Assembly (NCBI RefSeq): GCF_008831285.2
Contig: NC_045145.1
Coordinates: forward strand, 18,120,040 to 18,184,039
Reading direction: 5' to 3'
DNA length: 64,000 nt
From: Nymphaea colorata
Taxonomy: Eukaryota > Streptophyta > Magnoliopsida > Nymphaeales > Nymphaeaceae
Shown: positions 63,971 through 64,000 of the stretch, in pieces
Numbering within the stretch: position 1 is the first letter of the stretch
How the letters are laid out: the number at the start of each line of letters is the position of its first letter
Made by a program: the position numbers and the translations under genes
Notes under the pieces: generated by a model
Told to the model about the DNA's origin: nothing
The model's database searches: none
The model's input: only the letters and a program-made list of their open reading frames with translations

Positions 63971-63978
63971 TATATAAA
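63971..63978 (+). promoter_or_regulatory. TATA box of a gene starting past the right edge
   Basis: CCCCATATATAAACAG is a good plant TATA context. The expected start would be about 30 nt downstream, at or just beyond base 64000. Confidence 0.45.
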
Positions 63979-64000
63979 CAGACCTTCTCACCAAATCTGG

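Overview
This window is nuclear DNA from a flowering plant. Six plant gene families can be read through canonical GT-AG introns (one intron looks GC-AG). Introns are T-rich, intergenic DNA is AT-rich with long (AT)n and (CT)n tracts, and there are short plant-type mobile elements. I cannot fix the species. Gene density is low, about one gene per 10 kb. There is no bacterial, organellar, viral or CRISPR content that I can support.

Layout. 1-0.62 kb (+): the last three coding exons of a phosphoglucomutase. 6.2-9.3 kb (-): an RKL1/RLK902-type LRR receptor-like kinase with an atypical kinase domain. 9.4-27 kb: a gene-poor stretch with MITE-like, SINE-like and other diverged repeats and AT microsatellites. 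27.1-30.3 kb (+): a plasmodesmata-located protein (two DUF26 domains plus one membrane helix). 31.5-34.2 kb: a SINE-like copy and an unresolved block of exon-like minus-strand sequence. 35.3-39.9 kb (-): UEV1, a ubiquitin-conjugating enzyme variant with a predicted prenylation tail. 41.1-45.5 kb (-): a CDCA7-like zinc-finger (zf-4CXXC_R1) protein. 47.9-50.8 kb (-): a Nudix hydrolase of the NUDT12/13/16 type. 50.8-64 kb: gene-poor, with a decayed kelch-type acyl-CoA-binding protein pseudogene at 57.7-58.8 kb, a LINE 3' remnant at 61.3 kb, a perfect 98-bp tandem duplication at 59.1 kb, and a TATA box at the right edge that points to a plus-strand gene just outside.

The genes are ordinary, unlinked eukaryotic genes with separate jobs: sugar-phosphate metabolism, receptor signalling, cell-to-cell channels, K63 ubiquitin signalling, chromatin and DNA-methylation maintenance, and nucleotide or inositol pyrophosphate clearance. 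Nothing suggests an operon-like system or metabolic cluster. The best second-look items are the ACBP pseudogene, the UEV1 CaaX end, the CDCA7 gene model with its GC donor and possible spliced leader, the two SINE-like copies with identical box spacing, and the unresolved exon-like block at 33-34 kb.
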